Shown: piece by piece, positions 1 through 6,785 of the stretch
How positions within the stretch are numbered: position 1 is the first letter of the stretch
Layout: each line of letters begins with the position of its first letter
DNA from: Merdiplasma sp905207905
GTDB taxonomy: Bacteria > Bacillota > Clostridia > Lachnospirales > Lachnospiraceae
NCBI GenBank assembly: GCA_902475025.1
Contig: CABRXX010000072.1
Coordinates: forward strand, 1-12,570
Length of the DNA: 12,570 nt
Direction of reading: 5' to 3'
Program-made: the position numbers and the translations under genes
The notes under the pieces: model-generated
What the model saw: only the letters and a program-made list of their open reading frames with translations
Told to the model about the DNA's origin: nothing
The model's database searches: none

Positions 1-560
1 AGCCTCAGACACCTTTAGAGGGAAATAAATTGCTGCATCCGCTGGAGGGGAAACCCCTTTATCGCCATGGACTGGATGTGGCAAGGGAAGTAGTGGAGAG
101 ACATAGAGGAAGTGCACTTCTGGTGATCACCCAGTATCCGGAGATTTACCGTGAAGTGGAGAGACTTGGCATACCGGTTTATTTGAATGAAGACAGCCGC
201 CTGGGAGCTTCCTGTACGGTCAGGCGGGGGCTGAAAGAGGCATCGGAACTGGGTGAATTTGATTATTTTCTGTTTATGGCAGGAGATCAGCCCTATTTGC
301 GCAGGGAGACGTTGGAGGAATTTTTTGCCAGAGGAGAGGAGGGGCGGTATGCGATGGTTTCTGCTTCTTTTGGAGAACGGCTGGGAAATCCGGTGATGTT
401 TCACAGAGATCTGTATCAGGATCTGATCGGTCTGAAAGGAGATGAGGGCGGCAGGAAAGTCTGGAGACGGTATGCAGGCGGAGAACTGTCCATAGCCCTG
501 GTGCAGGCAGCCAAAGAGCGGGAACTGAAGGATTTTGATTTTCCGGAGGACTTTTTGTGA
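1..560 (+). CDS. MobA/MocA-like nucleotidyltransferase, 5'-truncated by the window
   Basis: The reading frame is open from base 3, so the true start lies upstream of the window; a TTG at 30 is only an internal in-frame codon. The visible part (about 186 residues) begins with PQTPLEGNKLLHPLEGKPLY, the NKLL-x-PL-x-GKPL pattern that follows the Rossmann nucleotide-binding loop in molybdenum-cofactor nucleotidyltransferases. Further family marks are MAGDQPYL, where the Asp is the expected metal ligand, then GNPVMF, and GDEGGRKVW near the C-terminus, ending in DFDFPEDFL. Members transfer CMP or GMP from CTP or GTP to molybdopterin, and many clostridial copies belong to selenium/xanthine dehydrogenase accessory loci, but those neighbours would lie upstream and cannot be seen. 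The family call is firm; substrate and cofactor are not determined. It ends 247 bp before spo0A and is probably unrelated to it. Confidence 0.85.
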   Translation, partial: PQTPLEGNKLLHPLEGKPLYRHGLDVAREVVERHRGSALLVITQYPEIYREVERLGIPVYLNEDSRLGASCTVRRGLKEASELGEFDYFLFMAGDQPYLRRETLEEFFARGEEGRYAMVSASFGERLGNPVMFHRDLYQDLIGLKGDEGGRKVWRRYAGGELSIALVQAAKERELKDFDFPEDFL

Positions 561-588
561 AAAAATTGGATGTTTTTTTGCGGAAATT

Positions 589-669
589 TTCGACAGAAAC
601 TGAGGAATATAGTTTCGCCCTTCGATAAAATGACAAAAAAACGGGGAGAAACCACCGAAACCTGTCGAA
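589..669. promoter_or_regulatory. Candidate 0A boxes upstream of spo0A
   Basis: TTCGACA at 589-595 (TGTCGAA on the minus strand) and TGTCGAA at 663-669 (plus strand) both match the 7-bp Spo0A recognition core exactly. Between them, TTCGATA at 621-627 and TGACAAA at 631-637 each differ from it by one or two bases. The 663-669 box ends 19 bp upstream of the candidate -35 element of the vegetative promoter. Known biology: Spo0A~P controls its own gene in Bacillus and clostridia through such boxes. Autoregulation here is inferred from position. Confidence 0.65.
603..627 (+). promoter_or_regulatory. Weak candidate sigma-H promoter of spo0A
   Basis: AGGAATA at 603-609 resembles a sigma-H -35 element, and CGATAA at 623-628 resembles the -10 element (consensus GAAT) at about 13 bp spacing. 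The -10 match is imperfect. The idea rests mainly on spo0A being sigma-H driven in other Firmicutes. Confidence 0.25.
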
Positions 670-688
670 AAGCCAAGATAAGATATCC

Positions 689-716
689 TTGAAAGTATGC
701 TCAGATATACTATAAT
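689..716 (+). promoter_or_regulatory. Sigma-A type promoter of spo0A
   Basis: TTGAAA at 689-694 and an exact TATAAT at 711-716 are separated by 16 bp. Transcription would start near 723, leaving a leader of about 85 nt before the spo0A start at 808. The promoter overlaps an upstream in-frame ATG at 697, which argues that this ATG is not the translation start. Confidence 0.75.
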
Positions 717-807
717 ACTAGTAGTTTTTGGAGAAAATTTGAAAACTGAGGTAGATGGCAGAAAATTTTTTTCAAAACAGTCGTATTATGAGGAAGGGGT
801 ACTGAGA

Positions 808-1602
808 ATGGATACGATGAATGTGGCGATTGCAGATGATAATGAAAAGACACTGAAGCTTCTGGATTCTCTGGTAAGCAGCGATCGGGAATTGAAGGTA
901 GTGGGAAAAGCCGGAGACGGAGAAGAACTGATGGATATTATAAAGACAAAAGAGCCGGATGTGGTACTGCTGGATATTATTATGCCAAAGGTGGACGGAT
1001 TGACCGTGATGGATCGGGTGAACCGGGAGCTGGGAGGAAAGCGGCCCTCTTTCATTGTTATCTCTGCTGTGAAACAGGAGAAGATCACAGAGGATGCCTT
1101 TGAACTGGGAGCAGATTACTACATTCGTAAGCCCTTTGACAATGAAGCGGTGATCAACCATATCAAGAGACTGAGACTGAAGCGGGAGAGAAGTTACCGC
1201 AGTTTTCAGAAAAACAGTATATACGAAAGCAGACAGGAGTATGTGGAGCAGAATCTGGAAACGGATATTACGAATCTGATTCATGAGATCGGAGTACCGG
1301 CGCATATCAAAGGATATCAGTATTTAAGAGAGGCAATTATGATGTCCGTGGAAGATATGGAGATGCTGAATTCTATCACCAAAGTGCTGTATCCTACCAT
1401 TGCAAAGAAATATCAGACAACATCCAGCAGAGTAGAGCGGGCCATCCGCCATGCCATCGAGGTGGCCTGGACCAGAGGGAAAATGGACACCATTGACGAG
1501 CTGTTTGGCTATACGGTGAACGGACGGAAAGGAAAACCTACCAACTCTGAGTTTATCGCTCTGATCGCGGACAGAATCCGTCTGGAATACAAAAATCGAT
1601 AA
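808..1602 (+). CDS. spo0A: Spo0A, sporulation master response regulator
   Basis: This 264-residue protein matches the usual Spo0A length. The N-terminal receiver domain (about 1-125) shows the acidic pocket D10-D11, the phospho-acceptor D56 in VLLDIIMPKVDG, the switch residue S86 and K108 in YIRKPFD. A linker leads to the C-terminal sigma-A-contacting DNA-binding domain, recognisable by ITKVLYPTIAKKYQ and SSRVERAIRHAIEVAWTRG, the latter being the recognition-helix region conserved throughout endospore formers. The frame opens further upstream at 697, but ATG 808 is chosen because AGGAAGGGG lies at 791-799 just ahead of it, the product begins at the normal receiver N-terminus, and the promoter -10 lies at 711. 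When phosphorylated, Spo0A activates sporulation genes and represses growth-phase genes by binding 0A boxes. glgA follows 72 bp downstream on the same strand. The usual upstream partner spoIVB is not present here. Confidence 0.98.
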   Translation: MDTMNVAIADDNEKTLKLLDSLVSSDRELKVVGKAGDGEELMDIIKTKEPDVVLLDIIMPKVDGLTVMDRVNRELGGKRPSFIVISAVKQEKITEDAFELGADYYIRKPFDNEAVINHIKRLRLKRERSYRSFQKNSIYESRQEYVEQNLETDITNLIHEIGVPAHIKGYQYLREAIMMSVEDMEMLNSITKVLYPTIAKKYQTTSSRVERAIRHAIEVAWTRGKMDTIDELFGYTVNGRKGKPTNSEFIALIADRIRLEYKNR

Positions 1603-1610
1603 AAACAGGC

Positions 1611-1639
1611 TTTTCATAAAGGTTAAAATGAGGTATAAT
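1611..1639 (+). promoter_or_regulatory. Candidate promoter of glgA
   Basis: An exact TATAAT lies at 1634-1639, with TTTTCA (4 of 6 to consensus) at 1611-1616 and a 17-bp spacer. It starts just after the spo0A stop, and no terminator is visible between the genes. glgA could therefore be transcribed both from here and by read-through from spo0A. Confidence 0.5.
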
Positions 1640-1674
1640 TCTACGTATAGAGAGATGTATACGGAGGGTGTACC

Positions 1675-3120
1675 ATGAAAAAAATATTATTTGTAGCGTC
1701 AGAAGGCGTTCCTTTTATTAAAACTGGCGGTTTGGCTGATGTGGTGGGGTCTCTGCCAAAGTGTTTTAATAAAGAGGAATTCGATGTGCGGGTGATTTTG
1801 CCCAAGTACATGTGTATGAAGGAAGAGTGGAAGAATAAGATGAACTATCTTACCCACTTTTATATGGATCTGGCCTGGAGGTCTCAGTATGTAGGCGTTC
1901 TGGAGATGAAATATGATGGAGTGCAGTTTTACTTTATTGATAATGAGTATTACTTCGCAGGACCGAAGCCCTACGGAAATATTTATCAGGATATCGAAAA
2001 GTTTGCATTCTTTTCCAAAGCTGCCCTGTCTGCACTTCCTCTCATCGGTTTTAAGCCGGACATTGTTCACTGTCATGACTGGCAGACCGGATTGATCCCT
2101 GTATTCTTAAAGGATAAATTTCATGAGGGTGAATTTTTCAGAGACATGAAGTCTGTGATCACCATTCACAACCTGAAATTCCAGGGCGTTTGGGATATGA
2201 AGACGGTGAAGGATATCACTGGACTTCCTTCCTACTACTTTACACCGGATAAATTGGAAGCTTACGGAGACGCCAATTATTTAAAGGGCGGAATTGTATA
2301 CGCAGATGCCATTACCACAGTCAGCGACACCTATGCGGAGGAGATTAAGACTCCTTTCTATGGCGAGCGGTTGGACGGCCTGATGAGAGCAAGGGCCAAC
2401 AGCCTTCGGGGCATTGTAAACGGCATTGATTATGAGGAATATAATCCGGAGACCGATCCCCTCATTGAGAAAAATTATAATGCAAGAAACTTCCGAAAGG
2501 AAAAGATAAAAAATAAACGGGCCCTGCAGAAAGAATTGGGACTGGAACAGGATGACAGAAAGTTTATGATCGGTATTGTTTCCCGTTTGACAGACCAGAA
2601 GGGCTTTGATCTGATTGCCTACATGATGGATGAACTGTGCCAGCAGGATATCCAACTGGTGGTGCTGGGAACCGGTGAGGAGCGGTATGAGAATATGTTC
2701 CGCCATTTTGCATGGAAGTATCAGGGCAAGGTTTCCGCAAATATTTTCTATTCGGAAGCTATGTCCCATAAGGTGTATGCTTCCTGTGATGCCTTCCTGA
2801 TGCCCTCGCTGTTTGAGCCCTGCGGCCTGTCTCAGCTTATGAGTCTGCGCTACGGTACAGTGCCCATTGTCCGGGAGACGGGAGGGTTAAAGGACACCGT
2901 AATTCCTTACAATGAGTATGAGAGTACAGGTACAGGTTTCAGCTTTGCCAATTATAATGCCCATGAGATGCTCAACACAGTAAAATATGCCATGTATGTT
3001 TACTATGAGAAAAAGCGGGAGTGGAATAAGCTGATCGACCGGGCCATGGCAGTCGATTTCTCCTGGAACACTTCAGCCAGAAAGTATGAGGAGATGTACA
3101 ACTGGCTCTGTCCCTGGTAG
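1675..3120 (+). CDS. glgA: Glycogen synthase (ADP-glucose type), GT5 family
   Basis: The 481-residue product transfers glucose from ADP-glucose to the growing alpha-1,4-glucan chain in the cytoplasm. It has the two-Rossmann GT-B fold. The N-terminal half starts with ILFVASEGVPFIKTGGLADV, in which K16-T-G-G-L is the ADP-glucose/glucan-binding signature, and also contains HCHDWQTGLIP. The C-terminal half contains GIVNGIDYEEYNP, GIVSRLTDQKGFDL and MPSLFEPCGLSQLMSLRYG, carrying the E-x7-E-type retaining-glycosyltransferase motif, followed by VRETGGLKDTV and STGTGFSF. Length and motif order are normal. ATG 1675 has GGAGGGTG just upstream. It stands alone here: glgB, glgC, glgD and glgP are not in the window. 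Placement directly behind spo0A suggests, but does not prove, coordination of glycogen storage with sporulation. Confidence 0.97.
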   Translation: MKKILFVASEGVPFIKTGGLADVVGSLPKCFNKEEFDVRVILPKYMCMKEEWKNKMNYLTHFYMDLAWRSQYVGVLEMKYDGVQFYFIDNEYYFAGPKPYGNIYQDIEKFAFFSKAALSALPLIGFKPDIVHCHDWQTGLIPVFLKDKFHEGEFFRDMKSVITIHNLKFQGVWDMKTVKDITGLPSYYFTPDKLEAYGDANYLKGGIVYADAITTVSDTYAEEIKTPFYGERLDGLMRARANSLRGIVNGIDYEEYNPETDPLIEKNYNARNFRKEKIKNKRALQKELGLEQDDRKFMIGIVSRLTDQKGFDLIAYMMDELCQQDIQLVVLGTGEERYENMFRHFAWKYQGKVSANIFYSEAMSHKVYASCDAFLMPSLFEPCGLSQLMSLRYGTVPIVRETGGLKDTVIPYNEYESTGTGFSFANYNAHEMLNTVKYAMYVYYEKKREWNKLIDRAMAVDFSWNTSARKYEEMYNWLCPW

Positions 3121-3172
3121 GGAAGATTATCGGAAATCTAAGACAGACAGTTACGGCTTTCTTATTTTACAG

Positions 3173-3301
3173 GATTAGGGTATCAAAAACCCTATGAACG
3201 AATGCTTTCTGTCCGATTGCAAAAAAGAGCTGCACTTATGCAGCTCTTTTTTTGCAATTTGACCGTCGAATTTTTCCATCAGGGCTTTTGGTACCCTAAT
3301 C
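3173..3301. repeat. 129-bp dyad-symmetric intergenic element
   Basis: Outer arms 3173-3193 and 3281-3301 are inverted copies matching at 19 of 21 positions (core ATTAGGGTA). Two weakly paired flanks follow inward, and the centre is the terminator hairpin at 3217-3257, all around one axis near 3237. The two half-elements align without gaps over 51 bases. This layout of terminal inverted repeats with a central hairpin and no transposase resembles a MITE-like or REP-type repeat, but copy number cannot be judged from one window. It fills almost the whole space between the converging glgA and flippase genes. Confidence 0.6.
3217..3257. terminator. Bidirectional rho-independent terminator
   Basis: GAGCTGCA (3227-3234) pairs with TGCAGCTC (3239-3246) around a 4-nt CTTA loop. 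Six A precede the stem and seven T follow it, flanked by TTGC and GCAA, so both strands show a stem followed by a U-tract. It serves glgA (plus) and the SpoVB-like gene (minus). Confidence 0.9.
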
Positions 3302-3302
3302 T

Positions 3303-4955
3303 TCATAGGCACTTCCCATGAAATAAAAAATGAAAGCTGAAATGAAAGACCAGAACCAACAGCCCCCAGATACTGCCGGAGAGGAGAAAGGAAATCCAGC
3401 GGTCTGGGAGAGCGAGAATGGGCAGCAGGCGCTGAAGCAACCGAAGGAGAAGCTGTGCCAAGAGACAGCAGACAGAGGGCCTTAAGATCCACAAGGCTGC
3501 ATGAAAGGTGAATGGCACCTCCTTTCTCAGCGTCCGCATACTCAGCACAGAGGCGGCAAGCTGGCTGATCAGAAGACCGATCAGACAGCCCTGCATCCCA
3601 AGTGGCGGGATCAGAAGGTAGGAAGATATAAAGTGAATCAGCTGTCCGGTGAGATTGTGAACAAACACAGCCTTTGTTTTTCCAAGCCCCAGAAGAATAC
3701 TGCTGTTGGTGGCGGTCAGATATAAAAAAGGGCAGATCCAGGCCAGGGTGGTAAGGTACGAACCAACCCGTCCATTTTGATACAGCAGTATTCCCATAGA
3801 GGGGCCGAATTCCAGGAAGGCAGCGGTAAAGGTGATGCCAAGAGAGAGACAGAGCAGCATGGTGGATTCCACGGTGGCTGCTATTTTTTTTCGGTCATTT
3901 AAGGCGCTGGCCTCTGAGACAGAGGGAAGCAGTACCATGGATAAAGAGCTGGTGATGGCACTGGGAAACATGATCAGCGGCATGGCCATTCCCGTAAATA
4001 TTCCGTAGGAGGCCAGAGCCTGGTCTGCGCTTTTGTAGTATTGCTGCAGCCGCATGGGAATCATAGCCGCCTCTGCGCTGTGAAGAAGGTTGAGCAGCAG
4101 GCGGTTGAAGTTGATGGGGGCTGCCACGCTGCAGATGGCGGTTAGATTTGGAAATTTTGCAGATGACGTTGGCAGACTGCTGATTCGGGACCGATTTTTT
4201 CTGACAGTCAAAGGAGCATTTTGACTGTCAGGCCGGCTTTTAGGGGAGGACTGGCTGGAGTCTTTCTTTTTCGGCTGTTTTTTGAACGAGATCTGAGCGG
4301 TTTCTTTTTTTTCAGGCGAAGATTGAAGGGCCAGCCTGGTGAGGATGAGCAGAGCTGCTGCCGCTTCCCCGGCTAAGAGTCCGGCTGCGGCCAGCAGGGG
4401 AGAAGGGGGCAGTTTCTTCTCTAAAAAAATTTGATAGAGCAGGAAGGTGGAGCCTACGCGGACGGTCTGCTCAAACAGCTGGGTAAAGGCAGGGACTCCC
4501 GGCTTTTGCTGCCCCAGAAAATATCCGGAGGCGCAGGTGTGGATCGCTTCCAGGGGAATGGCAAACGCTATGAGCTGTAAAAGGGGAATACATCGTTCTT
4601 CTTTTAAAAAGTACAGTGCTACAGGCTCAGAAAAATTGTAGAGAAATAAGGTCAGCAGGCAGGAGACCGCCAGAGCCATCAAAAGACCAGTCCGGAAAAG
4701 TGTCCAGGCTTTCCGGGAACGGCCGGTGGAGAGATACGCCGCTGTAAATCTGGAAATGGCGGTCTGAATTCCGGAGGAAGACAGGGAAACGCAGAGAACA
4801 TAGAGGGGAAAGATCATCTGGTAAATTCCGATCCCTTCTGCACCGATCATGGAGGCCAGGAATACCTTATAATAAAATCCGATGATTCTGCTGATAAGAC
4901 CTGCTGTGGTGAGGATGAGAGTGCTCCTGATAAGGGGATGTGTGTTCTTTTTCAT
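3303..4955 (-). CDS. SpoVB-like MATE/MVF polysaccharide flippase
   Basis: The 550-residue protein is an integral membrane transporter of the MVF/MATE (MOP) superfamily. The N-terminus has the family pattern LTTAGLISRIIGFYYKVF, then GAEGIGIYQMIFPLYVL and SSGIQTAISRF, as in stage V sporulation protein B and related lipid-linked polysaccharide exporters. Alternating hydrophobic stretches over the whole length fit about 12-14 membrane helices. SpoVB members act in spore-cortex peptidoglycan synthesis and others flip cell-wall or capsule precursors; the substrate here is not defined. ATG 4955 is preferred over an in-frame TTG at 4961 because GGCGGA at 4968-4963 gives about 8 nt spacing, although this ribosome site is weak. 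An unusual feature is a basic Ser/Lys/Pro-rich insert at about residues 211-272, longer than normal loops of the family. The gene is divergent from iscR and converges on glgA. Confidence 0.9.
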   Translation of the reverse strand: MKKNTHPLIRSTLILTTAGLISRIIGFYYKVFLASMIGAEGIGIYQMIFPLYVLCVSLSSSGIQTAISRFTAAYLSTGRSRKAWTLFRTGLLMALAVSCLLTLFLYNFSEPVALYFLKEERCIPLLQLIAFAIPLEAIHTCASGYFLGQQKPGVPAFTQLFEQTVRVGSTFLLYQIFLEKKLPPSPLLAAAGLLAGEAAAALLILTRLALQSSPEKKETAQISFKKQPKKKDSSQSSPKSRPDSQNAPLTVRKNRSRISSLPTSSAKFPNLTAICSVAAPINFNRLLLNLLHSAEAAMIPMRLQQYYKSADQALASYGIFTGMAMPLIMFPSAITSSLSMVLLPSVSEASALNDRKKIAATVESTMLLCLSLGITFTAAFLEFGPSMGILLYQNGRVGSYLTTLAWICPFLYLTATNSSILLGLGKTKAVFVHNLTGQLIHFISSYLLIPPLGMQGCLIGLLISQLAASVLSMRTLRKEVPFTFHAALWILRPSVCCLLAQLLLRLLQRLLPILALPDRWISFLLSGSIWGLLVLVFHFSFHFLFHGKCL

Positions 4956-5006
4956 ATACAATTCCGCCGGAGGTGAAGTTCAATGTAATATATGTGCTTT
5001 TGGGAC

Positions 5007-5035
5007 TTGACAGAACAAAAAACCGATGTTATATT
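5007..5035 (+). promoter_or_regulatory. Promoter of the iscRSU operon
   Basis: TTGACA (5007-5012), a 17-bp spacer and TATATT (5030-5035) form a near-consensus vegetative promoter 45 bp before iscR. ATTCAA is repeated at 5033-5038 and 5043-5048, overlapping the -10 and the start point; this AT-rich stretch is the natural place for an IscR operator, but no verified binding motif is claimed. Confidence 0.8.
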
Positions 5036-5079
5036 CAAATTAATTCAAAGTAAAATAGTAGGGATTATAGGAGGATCAA

Positions 5080-5523
5080 ATGAAGCTGTCAACCAAAAGC
5101 AGATATGGATTGCGCGCTCTCATCGATCTGGCTCTTCACAGCGGGAGTGAGGCAGTGTCCATCAGCAGTATTGCAGCACGCCAGGAGATTTCTGAGGCAT
5201 ATTTAGAGCAGCTTATGGCAAAAATGAAAAAAGCAGGTCTGGTGACCAGCAGCCGGGGCGCTCTGGGAGGATACCGGTTAGGCAGAGAGGCAGAAGCGAT
5301 TTCTGTGGGAGATGTGCTGCGGGCTTTGGAAGGGAACCTGGAAGCCGTACAGTGTCCCGGCCTTTCGAAGAGCGGGTGTCAGACAGGGGAATTGTGTGTG
5401 GCGAAATATGTATGGAAGAAAGTCAATGAGAGTATTACCCGGACAGTGGATGAGATCACATTGGATTCCCTGGTAAAAGAGAGCAGAGCGCTTATGAAGC
5501 AGAAGGGCTCCGCTGAAACATAA
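5080..5523 (+). CDS. iscR: IscR-type Rrf2 transcriptional regulator
   Basis: The 147-residue protein starts MKLSTKSRYGLRALIDLAL, the N-terminus typical of Rrf2 regulators. A winged helix-turn-helix follows at about 25-65 (ISSIAARQEISEAYLEQL, then SSRGALGGYRL as the wing). C92, C100 and C106 lie in the region where IscR holds a [2Fe-2S] cluster (C92/C98/C104 in E. coli), with slightly longer spacing here. Known family role: the holo form represses the isc operon and the apo form releases or retargets it. Its position as first gene ahead of iscS and iscU, with a strong promoter, fits autoregulation by Fe-S status. CymR-type Rrf2 proteins lack these cysteines, so IscR is the better label. AGGAGGATCAA precedes ATG 5080. 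Confidence 0.92.
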   Translation: MKLSTKSRYGLRALIDLALHSGSEAVSISSIAARQEISEAYLEQLMAKMKKAGLVTSSRGALGGYRLGREAEAISVGDVLRALEGNLEAVQCPGLSKSGCQTGELCVAKYVWKKVNESITRTVDEITLDSLVKESRALMKQKGSAET

Positions 5524-5546
5524 ATGAAGAAAAAGGAGAGATGAAA

Positions 5547-6734
5547 ATGGGAAAGATGATATATCTTGACAACGCCGCTACCACCAGAACGGCGCCGGAA
5601 GTTGTAGAAGCTATGCTTCCTTATTTTACGGAGCATTATGGAAATGCCTCTGGAATATACGGGCTGGGAAGAGAAAGCAAGGAGGCAATCACCGAGGCCC
5701 GGGCGGTGATTGCAGAAGCTTTGGGTGCAAAGGAGAATGAGATTTATTTTACTGCAGGCGGCTCTGAAGCAGACAACTGGGCAATCAAAGCGGCAGCAGA
5801 GGCTTATGGCGGAAAAGGAAAACACATTATTACTTCAAAGATCGAACATCATGCGGTACTTCATACCTGTGAATATCTGGAAAAGCAGGGCTATGAGATT
5901 ACGTATTTGGATGTGGACGAATTCGGTGTGGTGAAGTTGTCAGAACTAAAGAAGGCGATCCGACCGGATACGATACTCATTTCTATTATGTTTGCCAACA
6001 ATGAGATTGGAACGATAGAGCCGGTGCAGGAAATCGGAAAAATTGCTCATGAAAATGGCATCCTGTTTCATACAGACGCAGTGCAGGCTTTTGGACAGCT
6101 TCCGATCAATGTAGATGAGCTTCATATTGATATGCTTAGTTCCAGCGCTCACAAACTGCAGGGTCCTAAGGGAATAGGTTTTTTGTATATCCGCAAAGGC
6201 GTGAAGATCCGTTCATTTATCCATGGGGGTGCTCAGGAAAGGAAGAGACGGGCAGGGACAGAAAATGTGCCGGGAATCGTTGGCTATAAAAAAGCAGTGG
6301 AGCTGGCAGTTTCCAACATGGAGGAGCGCACAAAAAGAGAACGGGAACTGCGGGATTATCTGATTGGACGCATTTTAAAGGAAGTACCTTATACCAGATT
6401 GAATGGGGCGCCGAAAGACCGGCTTCCCAACAATGCTAATTTCAGTTTTCAGTTTATAGAGGGAGAATCCCTGCTGATTATGCTGGATATGGAGGGGATT
6501 TGCGGTTCCAGCGGATCTGCCTGCACCTCAGGCTCTCTGGATCCCTCTCATGTGCTGCTGGCGATTGGACTTCCCCATGAGATTGCTCACGGGTCTTTGC
6601 GGCTTACCCTGAATCATGAGACCACCAGGGAGGAACTTGACTTTACAGTGGAGGCCATCAAACGGATCGTGGGGCAGTTAAGGAAGATGTCTCCGCTGTA
6701 CGAGGATTTTGTAAAGGCTGGAAAACAGGAATAG
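5547..6734 (+). CDS. iscS: Cysteine desulfurase IscS/NifS
   Basis: This PLP enzyme takes sulfur from L-cysteine and hands it as a persulfide to the scaffold protein. The 395-residue protein begins MGKMIYLDNAATT. It shows FTAGGSEADNWAI (PLP phosphate binding), EHHAVLHTCEYL with the conserved active-site His, SSAHKLQGPKG with the PLP-binding K203, and the catalytic loop GSSGSACTSGSLDPSHVL with persulfide-forming C326. That extended loop is the group I (IscS/NifS) form. ATG 5547 is chosen over 5541 because AAGGAG lies at 5533-5538, almost touching 5541 but 8 nt from 5547. It starts 23 bp after iscR and is followed by iscU, so the three genes form one transcription unit. The choice between the iscS and nifS names is one of convention. 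Confidence 0.96.
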   Translation: MGKMIYLDNAATTRTAPEVVEAMLPYFTEHYGNASGIYGLGRESKEAITEARAVIAEALGAKENEIYFTAGGSEADNWAIKAAAEAYGGKGKHIITSKIEHHAVLHTCEYLEKQGYEITYLDVDEFGVVKLSELKKAIRPDTILISIMFANNEIGTIEPVQEIGKIAHENGILFHTDAVQAFGQLPINVDELHIDMLSSSAHKLQGPKGIGFLYIRKGVKIRSFIHGGAQERKRRAGTENVPGIVGYKKAVELAVSNMEERTKRERELRDYLIGRILKEVPYTRLNGAPKDRLPNNANFSFQFIEGESLLIMLDMEGICGSSGSACTSGSLDPSHVLLAIGLPHEIAHGSLRLTLNHETTREELDFTVEAIKRIVGQLRKMSPLYEDFVKAGKQE

Positions 6735-6749
6735 AAAAAGAATATAGAG

Positions 6750-6774
6750 AACTAGGAAAAAAAACTAGGAAAAA
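6750..6774 (+). repeat. Tandem 13-bp repeat ahead of the iscU ribosome site
   Basis: AACTAGGAAAAA occurs at 6750-6761 and again at 6763-6774, in the 51-bp gap between iscS and iscU. The second copy runs straight into the iscU Shine-Dalgarno AGGAG (6774-6778). Each copy contains a weak SD-like AGGA. Probably a small slippage duplication. Confidence 0.6.
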
Positions 6775-6785
6775 GGAGAAGAATT

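Noticed and set aside
697..807. 37-residue N-terminal extension of Spo0A from ATG 697
   Set aside because: The promoter -10 (711-716) lies downstream of that ATG, and a good ribosome site precedes ATG 808, which gives the normal Spo0A start.
772..1305. Minus-strand ORF opposite spo0A
   Set aside because: Antisense shadow of a confidently identified gene, with no family motif.
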